Assembly: GCF_029023785.1 (NCBI RefSeq)
Contig: NZ_CP118955.1
Coordinates: 186,001-250,000 of the forward strand
Length of the DNA stretch: 64,000 nucleotides
Direction: 5' to 3'
Source of the DNA: Enterococcus faecium
Lineage (GTDB): Bacteria > Bacillota > Bacilli > Lactobacillales > Enterococcaceae
Shown one piece after another: positions 9,167 through 19,355 of this stretch (positions within the stretch are counted from its first letter, which is position 1; each line of letters starts with the position of its first letter). The notes beneath the pieces are model-generated. The model worked only from the letters and a program-made list of their open reading frames with translations. It had not been told where the DNA came from and made no database searches. Made by a program: the position numbers and the translations under genes.

Positions 9167-9196
9167 TTGCCAACAGAACGAAAAACATGATAGAAT
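9167..9196 (+). promoter_or_regulatory. Probable queA promoter
   Basis: TTGCCA (9167-9172), 18-base spacer, TAGAAT (9191-9196), 33 bases before the queA start, in the divergent gap with opuCA. I did not find an equally convincing promoter for the opuC operon. Confidence 0.5.
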
Positions 9197-9228
9197 GATG
9201 AAGCACATGATAGAAAGTGAGTGACGAT

Positions 9229-10260
9229 ATGTTAACAACAGAAGATTTTGATTTTGACTTGCCGGAAGAATTAATCGCACAAACACCATTAAAAGACCGC
9301 GATCATTCTCGTTTACTTGTTTTGGATCGGAAAACTGGAGAGATGGAAGATAAACATTTCCATGAAATCATTGAAGAGTTACAGCCTGGTGATGCGCTAG
9401 TTATGAATAATACACGAGTTCTGCCTGCTCGTTTATATGGAGAAAAACCAGATACTGGTGCGCATTTAGAAGTCCTTCTTCTAACGAATACACAAGGAGA
9501 TACGTGGGAGACATTAATCAAACCTGCGAAACGTGCCAAAGTTGGGACAAGAATCTCTTTTGGTGATGGCAGATTGCAAGCAGTAGTGAAAGAAGAATTG
9601 GAACACGGCGGACGGATCATTGACTTTGAGTATGAAGGAATTTTTCTAGAGATTCTTGAATCATTGGGAGAAATGCCATTGCCTCCATATATCAAAGAAC
9701 GTCTGGAAGACCCAGATCGCTATCAAACTGTCTATGCGAAAGAAAATGGTTCTGCTGCAGCGCCAACAGCTGGATTGCATTTTACGAAAGAATTACTTGA
9801 TGAGATCGAAGCAAAGGGTGTTGAATTAGTCTATCTGACACTACATGTAGGGTTAGGTACATTCCGACCTGTCAGCGTAGATAAAATTGAAGAACACCAT
9901 ATGCATAGTGAATTCTACCGTTTGACGGAAGAAGCGGCTGAGCGATTGAACCAAGTACGTAAAAATGGCGGGAAAATCGTGGCTGTCGGAACAACTTCAA
10001 TTCGAACATTAGAAACGATTGGAACGAAATTTAATGGAGAAATCAGAGCAGACAGCGGATGGACTGATATTTTCATTACGCCTGGCTATGAATTCAAAGT
10101 GGTAGAAGCTTTCTCAACTAATTTCCATTTGCCAAAATCGACTTTAGTCATGTTAGTTAGTGCCTTTGCAGGAAGAGAATTGACTTTATCTGCTTACCAG
10201 CATGCGATTGAAGAGCGCTATCGTTTCTTTAGTTTTGGAGATGCGATGTTCGTGAAATAA
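9229..10260 (+). CDS. queA: S-adenosylmethionine:tRNA ribosyltransferase-isomerase QueA
   Basis: 343 residues from ATG 9229. The reading frame also permits GTG 9217, but AAAGTGAG just upstream fits the ATG and homologues start with a short lead before [12 protein letters not shown], as here. QueA moves the ribosyl group of SAM onto preQ1-modified tRNA to make epoxyqueuosine. Family features: N-terminal [13 protein letters not shown]-x-[34 protein letters not shown] and [11 protein letters not shown]. Works in the same pathway as tgt at 14603. Confidence 0.93.
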   Translation: MLTTEDFDFDLPEELIAQTPLKDRDHSRLLVLDRKTGEMEDKHFHEIIEELQPGDALVMNNTRVLPARLYGEKPDTGAHLEVLLLTNTQGDTWETLIKPAKRAKVGTRISFGDGRLQAVVKEELEHGGRIIDFEYEGIFLEILESLGEMPLPPYIKERLEDPDRYQTVYAKENGSAAAPTAGLHFTKELLDEIEAKGVELVYLTLHVGLGTFRPVSVDKIEEHHMHSEFYRLTEEAAERLNQVRKNGGKIVAVGTTSIRTLETIGTKFNGEIRADSGWTDIFITPGYEFKVVEAFSTNFHLPKSTLVMLVSAFAGRELTLSAYQHAIEERYRFFSFGDAMFVK

Positions 10261-10321
10261 GGTTATGAAAAACCGCTAGTTTTGAATGACAAAAAAGCTT
10301 TACAAAGATTTTATGACAAAG

Positions 10322-10355
10322 AAAAAGCCGAGCTCTCGATAAGCTCGGCTTTCTT
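10322..10355 (+). terminator. Terminator downstream of queA
   Basis: AAAAGCCGAGCT-CTCGATA-AGCTCGGCTTTCTT, a strong GC-rich stem with a T-rich tail. The A-run in front could let it work for minus-strand transcription too. Confidence 0.8.
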
Positions 10356-10516
10356 GTACCTCGGAAGGATTCAAATAAACAGAAATGATTGTAACTTTCC
10401 ATCATACATGCAAAGCACGGTGTTGAATTTCTTCATGTTAAACAAAAATTTTGTTTTCGTTACATCTTCAACATTTGAAACATCTCTTGTTCCTATTCAA
10501 TTTTCAGACGTTTACG

Positions 10517-10699
10517 TTATTCAATTGTTACGTATCGCATTACTTCTTGTTTCGGATACTTCGTGATCCAAACATCCATACGTATTCACTATTTATAGGT
10601 TTGTACTCTACACGCATGTCTGGGTGAAACCTGTACTTCTAACAACTTTGTTTGCTTACACTGTTCTATCGAGAAATTCTTCTGTCTATTTGATGGTAT
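10517..10699 (-). pseudogene. Start-less small gene or small RNA (minus strand)
   Basis: Part of a 618-base gap without a normal gene. A good minus-strand promoter (10719-10747) is followed at once by a perfect Shine-Dalgarno run, AAGGAAGGAGG (10710-10700), but no ATG, GTG or TTG stands at a usable distance; five bases after it is ATC-AAA-TAG. One frame is open for 36 codons from 10699 to a TAG at 10591-10589, and the same frame later reads VWITKYPKQEVMRYVTIE to a stop at 10519-10517. It could be a small gene with a lost start or frameshift, or an RNA gene. No family recognised. Confidence 0.3.
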
Positions 10700-10718
10700 C
10701 CTCCTTCCTTACATCTAT

Positions 10719-10747
10719 ATAATAGCATCCTTTGGTAGCGTTTGCAA
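10719..10747 (-). promoter_or_regulatory. Minus-strand promoter in the queA/ATPase gap
   Basis: On the minus strand TTGCAA (10747-10742), 17-base spacer, TATTAT (10724-10719). Expected RNA start ~10712, two bases before a strong Shine-Dalgarno sequence, which leaves almost no leader. Confidence 0.5.
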
Positions 10748-10802
10748 ATATAAGCACTTTAAATTTTACGCTTTCTTAACAAATAATCGATAAGCCCTTT
10801 AT

Positions 10803-10832
10803 TTGAAGTAAATAAAAAAAGGATGTTATAGT
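10803..10832 (+). promoter_or_regulatory. Probable promoter of the P-type ATPase gene
   Basis: TTGAAG (10803-10808), 17-base spacer, TTATAG (10826-10831; TATAGT one base on), about 47 bases upstream of the gene start. Confidence 0.5.
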
Positions 10833-10878
10833 AAAATAAGTACCTTTTTTTGTACGAAGATTTTAAAGGAGGAATAGG

Positions 10879-13518
10879 ATGGAAGAATACAAGCAGACAA
10901 TAGAAGAAGTAAAGAAGGTAACAGAAGCAGATCCAGATACTGGGTTGTCTTCACAAGAAGTGGATGAACGGCGAAAAAAGCAGGGATTGAATAAATTCGA
11001 TGAGGCGCCGAAAGAATCGATGATCAAAAAATTATTTCGAAGCTTGTCCGATTTTACAACGATCATCCTTCTTGTAGCAGCGGTGATTTCCTTTTATACC
11101 GCATTTGCTACAGAACATGGGGATTTATTTGAAGGACTGCTGATCATCGCTATCGTTGTGATCAACTCGGTATTGGCGATTGTCCAAGAAGGAAACGCAG
11201 AAAAAGCACTGGAATCCTTGCAAGATATGAATAAACAAACGGCAACTGTCATACGAGACGGCAAAGTGACCACTGTTGAGTCAGAGCAACTGGTAGTGGG
11301 TGATATTCTTGTTTTAGAGTCCGGTGATGCTATTTCTGCCGATGCCCGTTTGATCGAAGCATCACAATTACGTGTAGAAGAATCGGCGTTGACTGGAGAA
11401 AGTGAAGCAGTTGAAAAAGATGCAGCATTTATTGCTGAAGAAGATGAGTCATTAGGTGACCAACTTAATATGGTATTTAAAGGATGTACGGTTGCTGCAG
11501 GTCGTGGGAAAGCGATCGTCACTGCCATTGGTATGGCTACAGAAATGGGTAAGATCGCGGATCTTTTGAACGAAAATACTATGCAAAAAACACCTTTACA
11601 GGTCCGATTGAATCAGCTAGGCAAACGAATCAGTATGATTGCTTTAGCGGCTGCGGCTTTAGTATTTGTGATTGGTGAACTGCAAGGAGAACCACTCCTT
11701 GAGATGTTCATGACTTCGATTTCCTTGGCTGTTGCAGCTGTACCGGAAACCTTGACTGTTATTGTTACGTTGACACTTGCATACGGTGTGCAGAAGATGG
11801 CGAGGAAACATGCGATCATCCGACAGTTGCCAGCAGTTGAAACGCTAGGAACCGCTAATGTTATCTGCTCAGACAAAACAGGAACGCTGACACAAAATGA
11901 AATGCGCGTCCGCCGGGTATGGAGCAAAGAAGATGAAGTAACGAATATCGAAGATTCAATGACGAACAGCGCGATGGAAATATTGAAAATGGCTGCACTA
12001 TGTACAGATGTGACGGTCGAGCAAGAAGATGACGACCTTGTTATCAAAGGTAATCCAACAGAAGTAGCCATCGTAAGGGCTGTTGAAGAGAATTATCATA
12101 CAAAAGCAGAATTAGAAGAAAAATATCCACGAGTAAACGAGCTTCCTTTTGATTCTGAACGAAAAATGATGACAACAGTTCACCAAATGGGCGAAAAATA
12201 CATCTCAATCACCAAAGGAGCATTCGATGTTCTTGCTCCGCGCTTTAGTTCAGGCGATGTAGAACAAGCGGCGATCGTTAATGATCGCTTTGGTAAACGG
12301 GCACTGAGAGTGATTGCTGTTGGTTATGCTACTTATGACGAAGAACCGCAAGATATTTCTTCTGAAGCACTGGAAAAAGACTTACGTTTGATTGGTCTGA
12401 TCGGAATGATCGATCCACCACGTCCAGAAAGTAAAGGAGCAATCAAGCGAGCGAAAAAGGCTGGCATCAAAACAGTCATGATCACTGGAGATCATGTGGT
12501 AACTGCCAGTGCCATAGCGAAAGAATTAGGTATCTTGAATGATCCGTCAGAAGCACTCTCAGGATCAGAACTGCATCAATTATCAGACGAAGAATTAGAT
12601 GCGCGTGTCAAAGCTCTCTCTGTCTATGCTCGGGTAACGCCAGAAGACAAGATCCGGATCGTCAAATCTTGGCAACGTACGGGTGCAGTCGTAGCGATGA
12701 CTGGGGATGGTGTGAATGATGCACCAGCGTTGAAAGCAAGTAACGTTGGGTGTGCCATGGGGATCACAGGGACAGATGTGGCGCAAAGTGCCGCAGATAT
12801 GATTTTGACGGATGACAACTTTGCGACGATCGTAGACGCTGTCAGTCAAGGACGTTCGGTTTATCAGAATATTCGTAAAGCTATCAACTTTTTGCTAAGC
12901 TGTAATATTTCGGAGATCTTTATTGTTTTGATTGCGATGCTGTTAGGCTGGGGAGCGCCATTCACAGCTGTGCAACTACTGTTTGTCAATGTAGTTGCCG
13001 ATGGTCTTCCAGGATTTGCTTTGGGAAGAGAACCAGCAGAACACGGCATCATGGATCAGCCTCCTATTCCGAAAAACGAAGGGATCTTTGCTCGAGGCTT
13101 GTTGCAAAAAATCGCCATAAACGCAGGAGTCTTCACCATCGTAACGCTGTTTGGTTACTATTTAGGTAGTTATGTCGATACTATTAGCCCATGGGTAGAT
13201 GCAAGTCAGCATGTCGGTCAAACTGTTGCATTCTTGATCTTAGCTTATTCATCGATTTTGCATGTGTTCAATGTACGCAGCAGCCAATCGATCTTCAAAG
13301 TCAATTTAGCAACCAATAAAGCTTTGGTAGAAATGGCGTTACTGGCATTAGCTATTACAACGGCTGTTGCTTTGCTGCCATTTACGCAAGAACTATTCGG
13401 CCTAGTACACATCAGTTTGAATCACTGGTTCTTGGTAGGGATTTTGTCTATCGTACCAATCGCGGTCAATGAACTGATCAAGTTCCATCGATTACCGGAA
13501 GCAGAAGAAGAGGAATGA
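10879..13518 (+). CDS. P2-type cation-transporting ATPase (probably Ca2+)
   Basis: 879 residues with all core P-type motifs: actuator TGES at 172-175, phosphorylation site SDKTGT with Asp332, KGNP in the nucleotide-binding domain, MITGDH, and the hinge GDGVNDAP with Asp610 and Asp614. Overall layout (about 10 membrane segments, no metal-binding head) is that of the SERCA/PMCA-like bacterial calcium pumps. Odd point: the ion-site motif in helix 4, normally PEGLP, reads PETLT at 289-293, so ion specificity should not be assumed. AAAGGAGGAATAGG precedes ATG 10879. It looks monocistronic. Confidence 0.85.
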   Translation: MEEYKQTIEEVKKVTEADPDTGLSSQEVDERRKKQGLNKFDEAPKESMIKKLFRSLSDFTTIILLVAAVISFYTAFATEHGDLFEGLLIIAIVVINSVLAIVQEGNAEKALESLQDMNKQTATVIRDGKVTTVESEQLVVGDILVLESGDAISADARLIEASQLRVEESALTGESEAVEKDAAFIAEEDESLGDQLNMVFKGCTVAAGRGKAIVTAIGMATEMGKIADLLNENTMQKTPLQVRLNQLGKRISMIALAAAALVFVIGELQGEPLLEMFMTSISLAVAAVPETLTVIVTLTLAYGVQKMARKHAIIRQLPAVETLGTANVICSDKTGTLTQNEMRVRRVWSKEDEVTNIEDSMTNSAMEILKMAALCTDVTVEQEDDDLVIKGNPTEVAIVRAVEENYHTKAELEEKYPRVNELPFDSERKMMTTVHQMGEKYISITKGAFDVLAPRFSSGDVEQAAIVNDRFGKRALRVIAVGYATYDEEPQDISSEALEKDLRLIGLIGMIDPPRPESKGAIKRAKKAGIKTVMITGDHVVTASAIAKELGILNDPSEALSGSELHQLSDEELDARVKALSVYARVTPEDKIRIVKSWQRTGAVVAMTGDGVNDAPALKASNVGCAMGITGTDVAQSAADMILTDDNFATIVDAVSQGRSVYQNIRKAINFLLSCNISEIFIVLIAMLLGWGAPFTAVQLLFVNVVADGLPGFALGREPAEHGIMDQPPIPKNEGIFARGLLQKIAINAGVFTIVTLFGYYLGSYVDTISPWVDASQHVGQTVAFLILAYSSILHVFNVRSSQSIFKVNLATNKALVEMALLALAITTAVALLPFTQELFGLVHISLNHWFLVGILSIVPIAVNELIKFHRLPEAEEEE

Positions 13519-13560
13519 TTAACTGTTTCTAAGTTGATTTTCTTTTTACTGGAACTATAC

Positions 13561-13603
13561 AAAAAGGAGGTGTGACATGAATGTTGTCACACCTCCTTTT
13601 TTC
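13561..13603 (+). terminator. Terminator of the P-type ATPase gene
   Basis: AAAAAGGAGGTGTGACA / TGTCACACCTCCTTTTTT, a perfect long stem. The TGTGACA arm resembles the termini of the intergenic repeats in this window. Confidence 0.85.
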
Positions 13604-13619
13604 TAATGGGCTGAATGTT

Positions 13620-13676
13620 TCTTTTACTGCCTCTCGATAAACGGTGTTCTCCTGCCAACCCCTCGGTCACAAGTCA
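13620..13676. repeat. Partial intergenic repeat module
   Basis: ATAAACGGTGTTCTCCTG followed by CCTCGGTCACAAGTCA closely matches 48717-48755, where the full module continues. Here only one arm of the palindrome is left. Confidence 0.65.
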
Positions 13677-13685
13677 CACTCTCTT

Positions 13686-14384
13686 TTAAATATCTTTTGG
13701 CAATTGTTCATAAAATGCTGCTTTTGTTGCGGAAATGTATGGGCTGAGCCATAGATAACCAATACCAGCAGTTGCTAATGCTAAGATATGCCAGCCGATA
13801 AATGAAAGATCTAACCAGAAAAGTTGTCCTTTATAACCATCCATCAATTTTCGACTTGCAGTGATCGTATCCAGTACTTTAGGTGTTTGTCCTGTTTCTT
13901 GGACGATATCGTAGTAGATAAAATAGCTTTGAGAATAAGAATAGCTTTTAATGATTCCAGGAATAACTAATAGCAAACCCCATAATGTTGTAAAGATCGA
14001 GATCAGCACAGCTAAGCCGATCACTCCGCCGATAAACAAACCTTTGAATCCACGAAATGCATCTTTGAATGGTTCGATCTGATCTTTTTGTCCACGTAAA
14101 ATATCAAGATAAGTCCAAGAAATACCGCTCATGAACAAAGCGCTAATGATGCTGGAAATAATTCCGCCACCGCCTCCTGAACTACCGCCTCCTGAAGTTG
14201 TCGCATCTGAGACGCTCGCTGATCCATCATATATGGTGGTGGCAAACAAGATAATAGGAATCATAATAAGAAGAATAGCAGCAATACCAATCAATGTAGG
14301 GATTAGATTTAGTAAAACAGCTTGTCCCCAACGTCCTTTTAGACTCTCTTTTGCTTGGCGTTTTAATTCTGCAGAAGATTGCAT
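13686..14384 (-). CDS. DUF975 family membrane protein
   Basis: 232 residues from ATG 14384, preceded by AAAGGAGGGAAAAATC; an upstream in-frame start at 14447 lacks a ribosome site. The N-terminus SSAELKRQAKESLKGRWGQAV is typical of DUF975 proteins, and four to five membrane segments follow, with SQSYFIYYDIV and ASRKLMDGYKGQLFWLDLSFIGW as the usual signature. A glycine-rich loop (SGGGSSGGGGG around residue 65) sits between the first two hydrophobic regions. Function of the family is unknown. It is monocistronic. Confidence 0.8.
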   Translation of the reverse strand: MQSSAELKRQAKESLKGRWGQAVLLNLIPTLIGIAAILLIMIPIILFATTIYDGSASVSDATTSGGGSSGGGGGIISSIISALFMSGISWTYLDILRGQKDQIEPFKDAFRGFKGLFIGGVIGLAVLISIFTTLWGLLLVIPGIIKSYSYSQSYFIYYDIVQETGQTPKVLDTITASRKLMDGYKGQLFWLDLSFIGWHILALATAGIGYLWLSPYISATKAAFYEQLPKDI

Positions 14385-14602
14385 GATTTTTCCCTCCTTT
14401 TCTTTAATAACACCAATATACCATGTATCAAAAAATATTTCTGTCATAATGTTTTTCTTTTTTTTTGTTATTCATAAAAAAAGGATAAAAAAAAGAATAT
14501 TAAATAAAGTAGAAGGAAGCCGAGGGAACTTGCAAAAAGCACTTGAAACGATTATGATGGTGGGAGTTGTCAAGATATTTTATATAGAAAGTAGGGAAAT
14601 GA

Positions 14603-15748
<1,146 letters not shown>

Positions 15749-15780
15749 AGGAAAATCTTTTAAAAATTAAGTAAAAAACT

Positions 15781-15816
15781 AGTGTTAGCAGCATTTTTCT
15801 GCTAAAGTGTTTTTTG
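15781..15816 (+). terminator. Hairpin between tgt and yajC
   Basis: GTTAGCAG-CATTTTT-CTGCTAAAGTG followed by six T. It may terminate or attenuate tgt transcription before yajC. Confidence 0.6.
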
Positions 15817-15844
15817 TAGATACAGAATTAGTGAGGTGAAAAAA

Positions 15845-16225
15845 ATGGGAACATTACCAATGCTTGTGATGTTTATCGCGCTATTAGCAATGTGGTTTTT
15901 TATGTCACGTTCGCAAAAGAAACAACAGCAAGAACGTCAAAACTTGTTAGATAGCATGAAACCAGGTGATTCAGTCGTAACGATCGGCGGATTACATGGA
16001 GTTGTTTCAGAAATCGACAATGACAAACGGACAGTTGTTTTAGACTGCGAAGGGATCTTCCTTGAGTACGATCGTGCAGCAATCAAAACGGTCAAACCAG
16101 GGACTGTCGTAACAAATGATGCAACGACTACTGTTGAAACAACAGAAGAACCAGCTGAGACAGTTGAAGTAAAAACTGAAACAACAGAAACGCTGGAAGA
16201 GACAGAAGAGAAGGAAGAAAAATAA
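15845..16225 (+). CDS. yajC: Preprotein translocase accessory subunit YajC
   Basis: 126 residues from ATG 15845, which GAGGTG seven bases upstream favours over the in-frame GTG at 15836. One N-terminal membrane helix (LPMLVMFIALLAMWFFM), a basic QKK run, then the small cytosolic domain MKPGDSVVTIGGLHGVVSEID typical of YajC. The C-terminal ~40 residues are an acidic Thr/Glu repeat tail (TTVETTEEPAETVEV...), low in complexity. YajC associates with SecDF-YidC. Placement after tgt is conserved in many bacteria. Confidence 0.88.
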   Translation: MGTLPMLVMFIALLAMWFFMSRSQKKQQQERQNLLDSMKPGDSVVTIGGLHGVVSEIDNDKRTVVLDCEGIFLEYDRAAIKTVKPGTVVTNDATTTVETTEEPAETVEVKTETTETLEETEEKEEK

Positions 16226-16247
16226 GTATCAAAGCTTATTTAAAGAC

Positions 16248-16284
16248 GAGGTAGGGCAGAAAGATGTCCTACCTCATTTTTTAT
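16248..16284 (+). terminator. Terminator of yajC
   Basis: GAGGTAGGGCA-GAAAGA-TGTCCTACCTC followed by ATTTTTTATT. Confidence 0.85.
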
Positions 16285-16425
16285 TCAAAAAAGAAAGAGA
16301 TAAGAGCATGGGATATATTGCTCAATATTGAATAATCGGGTGTGTCATATAAATAATAATAAATAACTTTATATATTTTTCTATACAAACACCTGTAAAT
16401 AAAGCAATTTTATATTTAAAAATAA

Positions 16426-16443
16426 CTGTGAAAAAAATCACAA
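16426..16443. promoter_or_regulatory. Probable Rex operator upstream of adhE
   Basis: CTGTGAAAAAAATCACAA differs at two positions from the TTGTGAAATATTTCACAA-type consensus of the NADH-sensing repressor Rex. It ends eight bases before the adhE -35 box. adhE is a classical Rex target in Firmicutes. Confidence 0.7.
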
Positions 16444-16450
16444 AAAAGTG

Positions 16451-16479
16451 TTTACATAGAAAAATAAATATTGTATGAT
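16451..16479 (+). promoter_or_regulatory. adhE promoter
   Basis: TTTACA (16451-16456), 17-base spacer, TATGAT (16474-16479), 50 bases before the start codon, in very AT-rich DNA. Confidence 0.65.
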
Positions 16480-16529
16480 ATACATGTGAATGATTTAACA
16501 AATAACCATGACCCATTAGGAGGATAATG

Positions 16530-19127
16530 ATGGCTAAAGTAATGGAAAAAGAAAAAACGAAGACAATTGACGTACAAGCAATGATTGATGATTTGGCAGA
16601 AAAAGCAAATGCAGCATTGAAAGAAATGGAAAGCTTTGATCAAGAAAAAGTAGACCATATCGTGCATGAAATGGCAATGGCAGCTTTGGATCAACATATG
16701 CCATTAGCGAAGATGGCTGTAGAGGAAACAGGCCGCGGTGTTTACGAAGATAAAGCAATCAAAAATATGTATGCGTCCGAATATATTTGGCATAATATCA
16801 AACATGATAAAACAGTTGGTGTGATCAATGAAGATGTCCAAAAAGGGTTGATTGAAATTGCTGAACCAGTCGGTGTGGTTTGCGGAGTAACTCCAACAAC
16901 GAATCCGACTTCCACAACGATTTTCAAATCAATGATCGCGTTGAAAACAAGAAATCCAATCGTTTTTGCTTTCCATCCAAGTGCCCAAAAATCTTCTGCA
17001 GAAGCAGCACGAGTGGTACGTGATGCTGCTATCGCTGCCGGAGCTCCTGAAAATTGTATCCAATGGATCGAACATCCTTCGATCGAAGCGACTTCTATGC
17101 TAATGAACCATCCAGGTATCGCGATCGTCTTAGCGACAGGTGGAGCTGGAATGGTCAAGTCTGCTTACTCTACAGGAAAACCAGCTTTAGGTGTAGGTCC
17201 AGGTAACGTACCAGCTTATATTGAAAAAACAGCAAAAATTAAACGTGCAGTGAACGATTTGATCGTTTCGAAAACATTTGATAATGGAATGATTTGTGCT
17301 TCTGAACAAGCTGTGATCGTGGATAAAGAAATCTATGCAGCAGTAAAAGCAGAATTCCAAGCACACCAAGTTTATATCGTAAAACCAGATGAATTGCAAA
17401 AATTAGAAGATGCAGTGATGAACGAAGGAAAATATGCGGTCAATCCATCAATCGTTGGACATTCTGCGATGGAAATCGCAAAATTGGCAGGAATCAGTGT
17501 ACCAAAAGGAACGAAAATGCTGATTGCTGAATTGGAAGGCGTAGGCCCAGATTATCCGCTATCAAGAGAAAAACTTTCTCCAGTTCTTGCCATGATCAAA
17601 GCTAACAACACGGACCATGCGTTTGATTTGTGTGAAGGTATGTTGAATCTTGGAGGGTTAGGACATACAGCAGTTATCCATTCAGAAAACGAAGAGTTGC
17701 ATGTCAAATTCGGTCTTCGAATGAAAGCTTGTCGTATTTTAGTGAATACACCATCTGCAGAAGGCGGCATCGGTGATATCTATAACGAAATGATTCCGTC
17801 ATTGACTTTGGGATGCGGTTCTTATGGTAAGAACTCTGTTTCTCGTAACGTCTCTGCTGTAAACTTAATCAATGTCAAAACTGTAGCGAAACGGAGAAAT
17901 AACATGCAATGGTTCAAATTACCGCCAAAAATCTTCTTTGAAAAGAACTCTCTATTGTACTTAGAGAAAATGGAAAACGTTGAACGTGTCATGATCGTTT
18001 GTGACCCTGGTATGGTCCAATTCGGTTACTGCGATACAGTTCGTGAAGTATTGGCACGACGTAAAAATGATGTGAAGATCGAAGTCTTCTCAGATGTTGA
18101 ACCGAACCCATCGACAAATACCGTATACGCAGGAACGAAACTGATGGCAGACTTCAAGCCAGATACAGTAATCGCTCTTGGAGGCGGTTCTGCAATGGAC
18201 GCAGCTAAGGGAATGTGGATGTTCTATGAACACCCAGACACATCTTTCTTTGGTGCAAAACAAAAATTCTTGGATATCCGTAAACGGACATATAAGATCG
18301 ACAAACCAGAAAAAACACAATTCGTATGTATCCCGACAACATCAGGGACTGGTTCTGAAGTAACGCCATTTGCGGTCATCACTGACAGTGAAACACATGT
18401 GAAATATCCGTTAGCAGATTATGCATTGACGCCAGATGTCGCAATCGTCGATCCTCAATTCGTCATGTCAGTTCCAGCATCTGTCACAGCAGATACCGGG
18501 ATGGATGTGTTAACACATGCAATCGAATCCTATGTTTCAGTCATGGCTTCAGATTATACACGTGGATTGAGCCTACAAGCAATCAAGTTAGTCTTTGACT
18601 ATTTAGAAAAATCAGTAAAAACACCTGATATGGAATCACGTGAAAAAATGCACAACGCTTCTACAATGGCTGGTATGGCGTTTGCTAACGCATTCCTAGG
18701 TATTTGTCACTCAGTCGCACATAAAATCGGCGGGGAATACGGGATCCCTCATGGACGGACAAATGCGATTCTTTTACCGCATATTATCCGCTATAATGCA
18801 AAAGATCCACAAAAACATGCGATGTTCCCTAAATATGACTATTTCCGTGCAGATACAGATTACGCAGATATCGCAAAATTCTTAGGTCTGAAAGGCGAAA
18901 CAACAGAGGAATTAGTCGAAGCTTTAGCAACGGCTGTTTATGAATTAGGAAAATCTGTCGGCATCAACATGAGTCTAAAAGCTCAAGGAGTCACACAAGA
19001 AACACTAGATACAACCGTAGACCGTATGGCTGAATTAGCTTACGAAGACCAATGTACGACAGCTAATCCGAAAGAACCATTGATCTCTGAATTGAAACAG
19101 ATCATCATTGATGCTTACAACGGATAA
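16530..19127 (+). CDS. adhE: Bifunctional acetaldehyde-CoA/alcohol dehydrogenase AdhE
   Basis: 865 residues. Two adjacent ATGs (16527, 16530); AGGAGG at 16517-16523 favours the second. The N-terminal half is a CoA-dependent aldehyde dehydrogenase with catalytic FDNGMICASEQ; the C-terminal half, from about residue 450 (KLPPKIFFEKNSL), is an iron-dependent alcohol dehydrogenase with GGGSAMDAAK and the metal site HSVAHKIGGEYGIPHGRTNA. Converts acetyl-CoA to ethanol, recycling two NADH in fermentation. It is usual in length and monocistronic. Rex control is inferred from the operator upstream. Confidence 0.96.
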   Translation: MAKVMEKEKTKTIDVQAMIDDLAEKANAALKEMESFDQEKVDHIVHEMAMAALDQHMPLAKMAVEETGRGVYEDKAIKNMYASEYIWHNIKHDKTVGVINEDVQKGLIEIAEPVGVVCGVTPTTNPTSTTIFKSMIALKTRNPIVFAFHPSAQKSSAEAARVVRDAAIAAGAPENCIQWIEHPSIEATSMLMNHPGIAIVLATGGAGMVKSAYSTGKPALGVGPGNVPAYIEKTAKIKRAVNDLIVSKTFDNGMICASEQAVIVDKEIYAAVKAEFQAHQVYIVKPDELQKLEDAVMNEGKYAVNPSIVGHSAMEIAKLAGISVPKGTKMLIAELEGVGPDYPLSREKLSPVLAMIKANNTDHAFDLCEGMLNLGGLGHTAVIHSENEELHVKFGLRMKACRILVNTPSAEGGIGDIYNEMIPSLTLGCGSYGKNSVSRNVSAVNLINVKTVAKRRNNMQWFKLPPKIFFEKNSLLYLEKMENVERVMIVCDPGMVQFGYCDTVREVLARRKNDVKIEVFSDVEPNPSTNTVYAGTKLMADFKPDTVIALGGGSAMDAAKGMWMFYEHPDTSFFGAKQKFLDIRKRTYKIDKPEKTQFVCIPTTSGTGSEVTPFAVITDSETHVKYPLADYALTPDVAIVDPQFVMSVPASVTADTGMDVLTHAIESYVSVMASDYTRGLSLQAIKLVFDYLEKSVKTPDMESREKMHNASTMAGMAFANAFLGICHSVAHKIGGEYGIPHGRTNAILLPHIIRYNAKDPQKHAMFPKYDYFRADTDYADIAKFLGLKGETTEELVEALATAVYELGKSVGINMSLKAQGVTQETLDTTVDRMAELAYEDQCTTANPKEPLISELKQIIIDAYNG

Positions 19128-19167
19128 GCAAAAGAAAGCGTAGAAAAAAGATAAGAAAATAGATGAA

Positions 19168-19208
19168 AAAGAACTTGGAAAACGTTGTTTCTCCAAGTTC
19201 TTTTTTTA
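19168..19208 (+). terminator. Terminator of adhE
   Basis: AAGAACTTGGA / TCCAAGTTCTTTTTTT with a loop around AAACGTTGTTTC. Confidence 0.85.
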
Positions 19209-19327
19209 ATTTCCAAGTAACTGAAAGTTACTTTTGTTATTTAACATTTAGGTCAATTTTAGACAGTTTTTGTTCAAAAAGCGATATTTATAGTGGACGG
19301 TATTACTGCTATATTAAGGATATAAAA

Positions 19328-19342
19328 TGAAAGCGTTTAAAA
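19328..19342. promoter_or_regulatory. cre-like catabolite site before the GH105 gene
   Basis: TGAAAGCGTTTAAAA keeps the core TGAAAGCGTTT of the CcpA binding consensus but not its final CA. It lies about 13 bases in front of the start codon, where CcpA would block elongation or initiation. Confidence 0.5.
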
Positions 19343-19355
19343 AGGTGGCGTAAAG

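Noticed and set aside
10282..10566. 94-codon plus-strand frame after queA
   Set aside because: It runs through the queA terminator hairpin, has no ribosome site, and lies antisense to the better-supported minus-strand signals.
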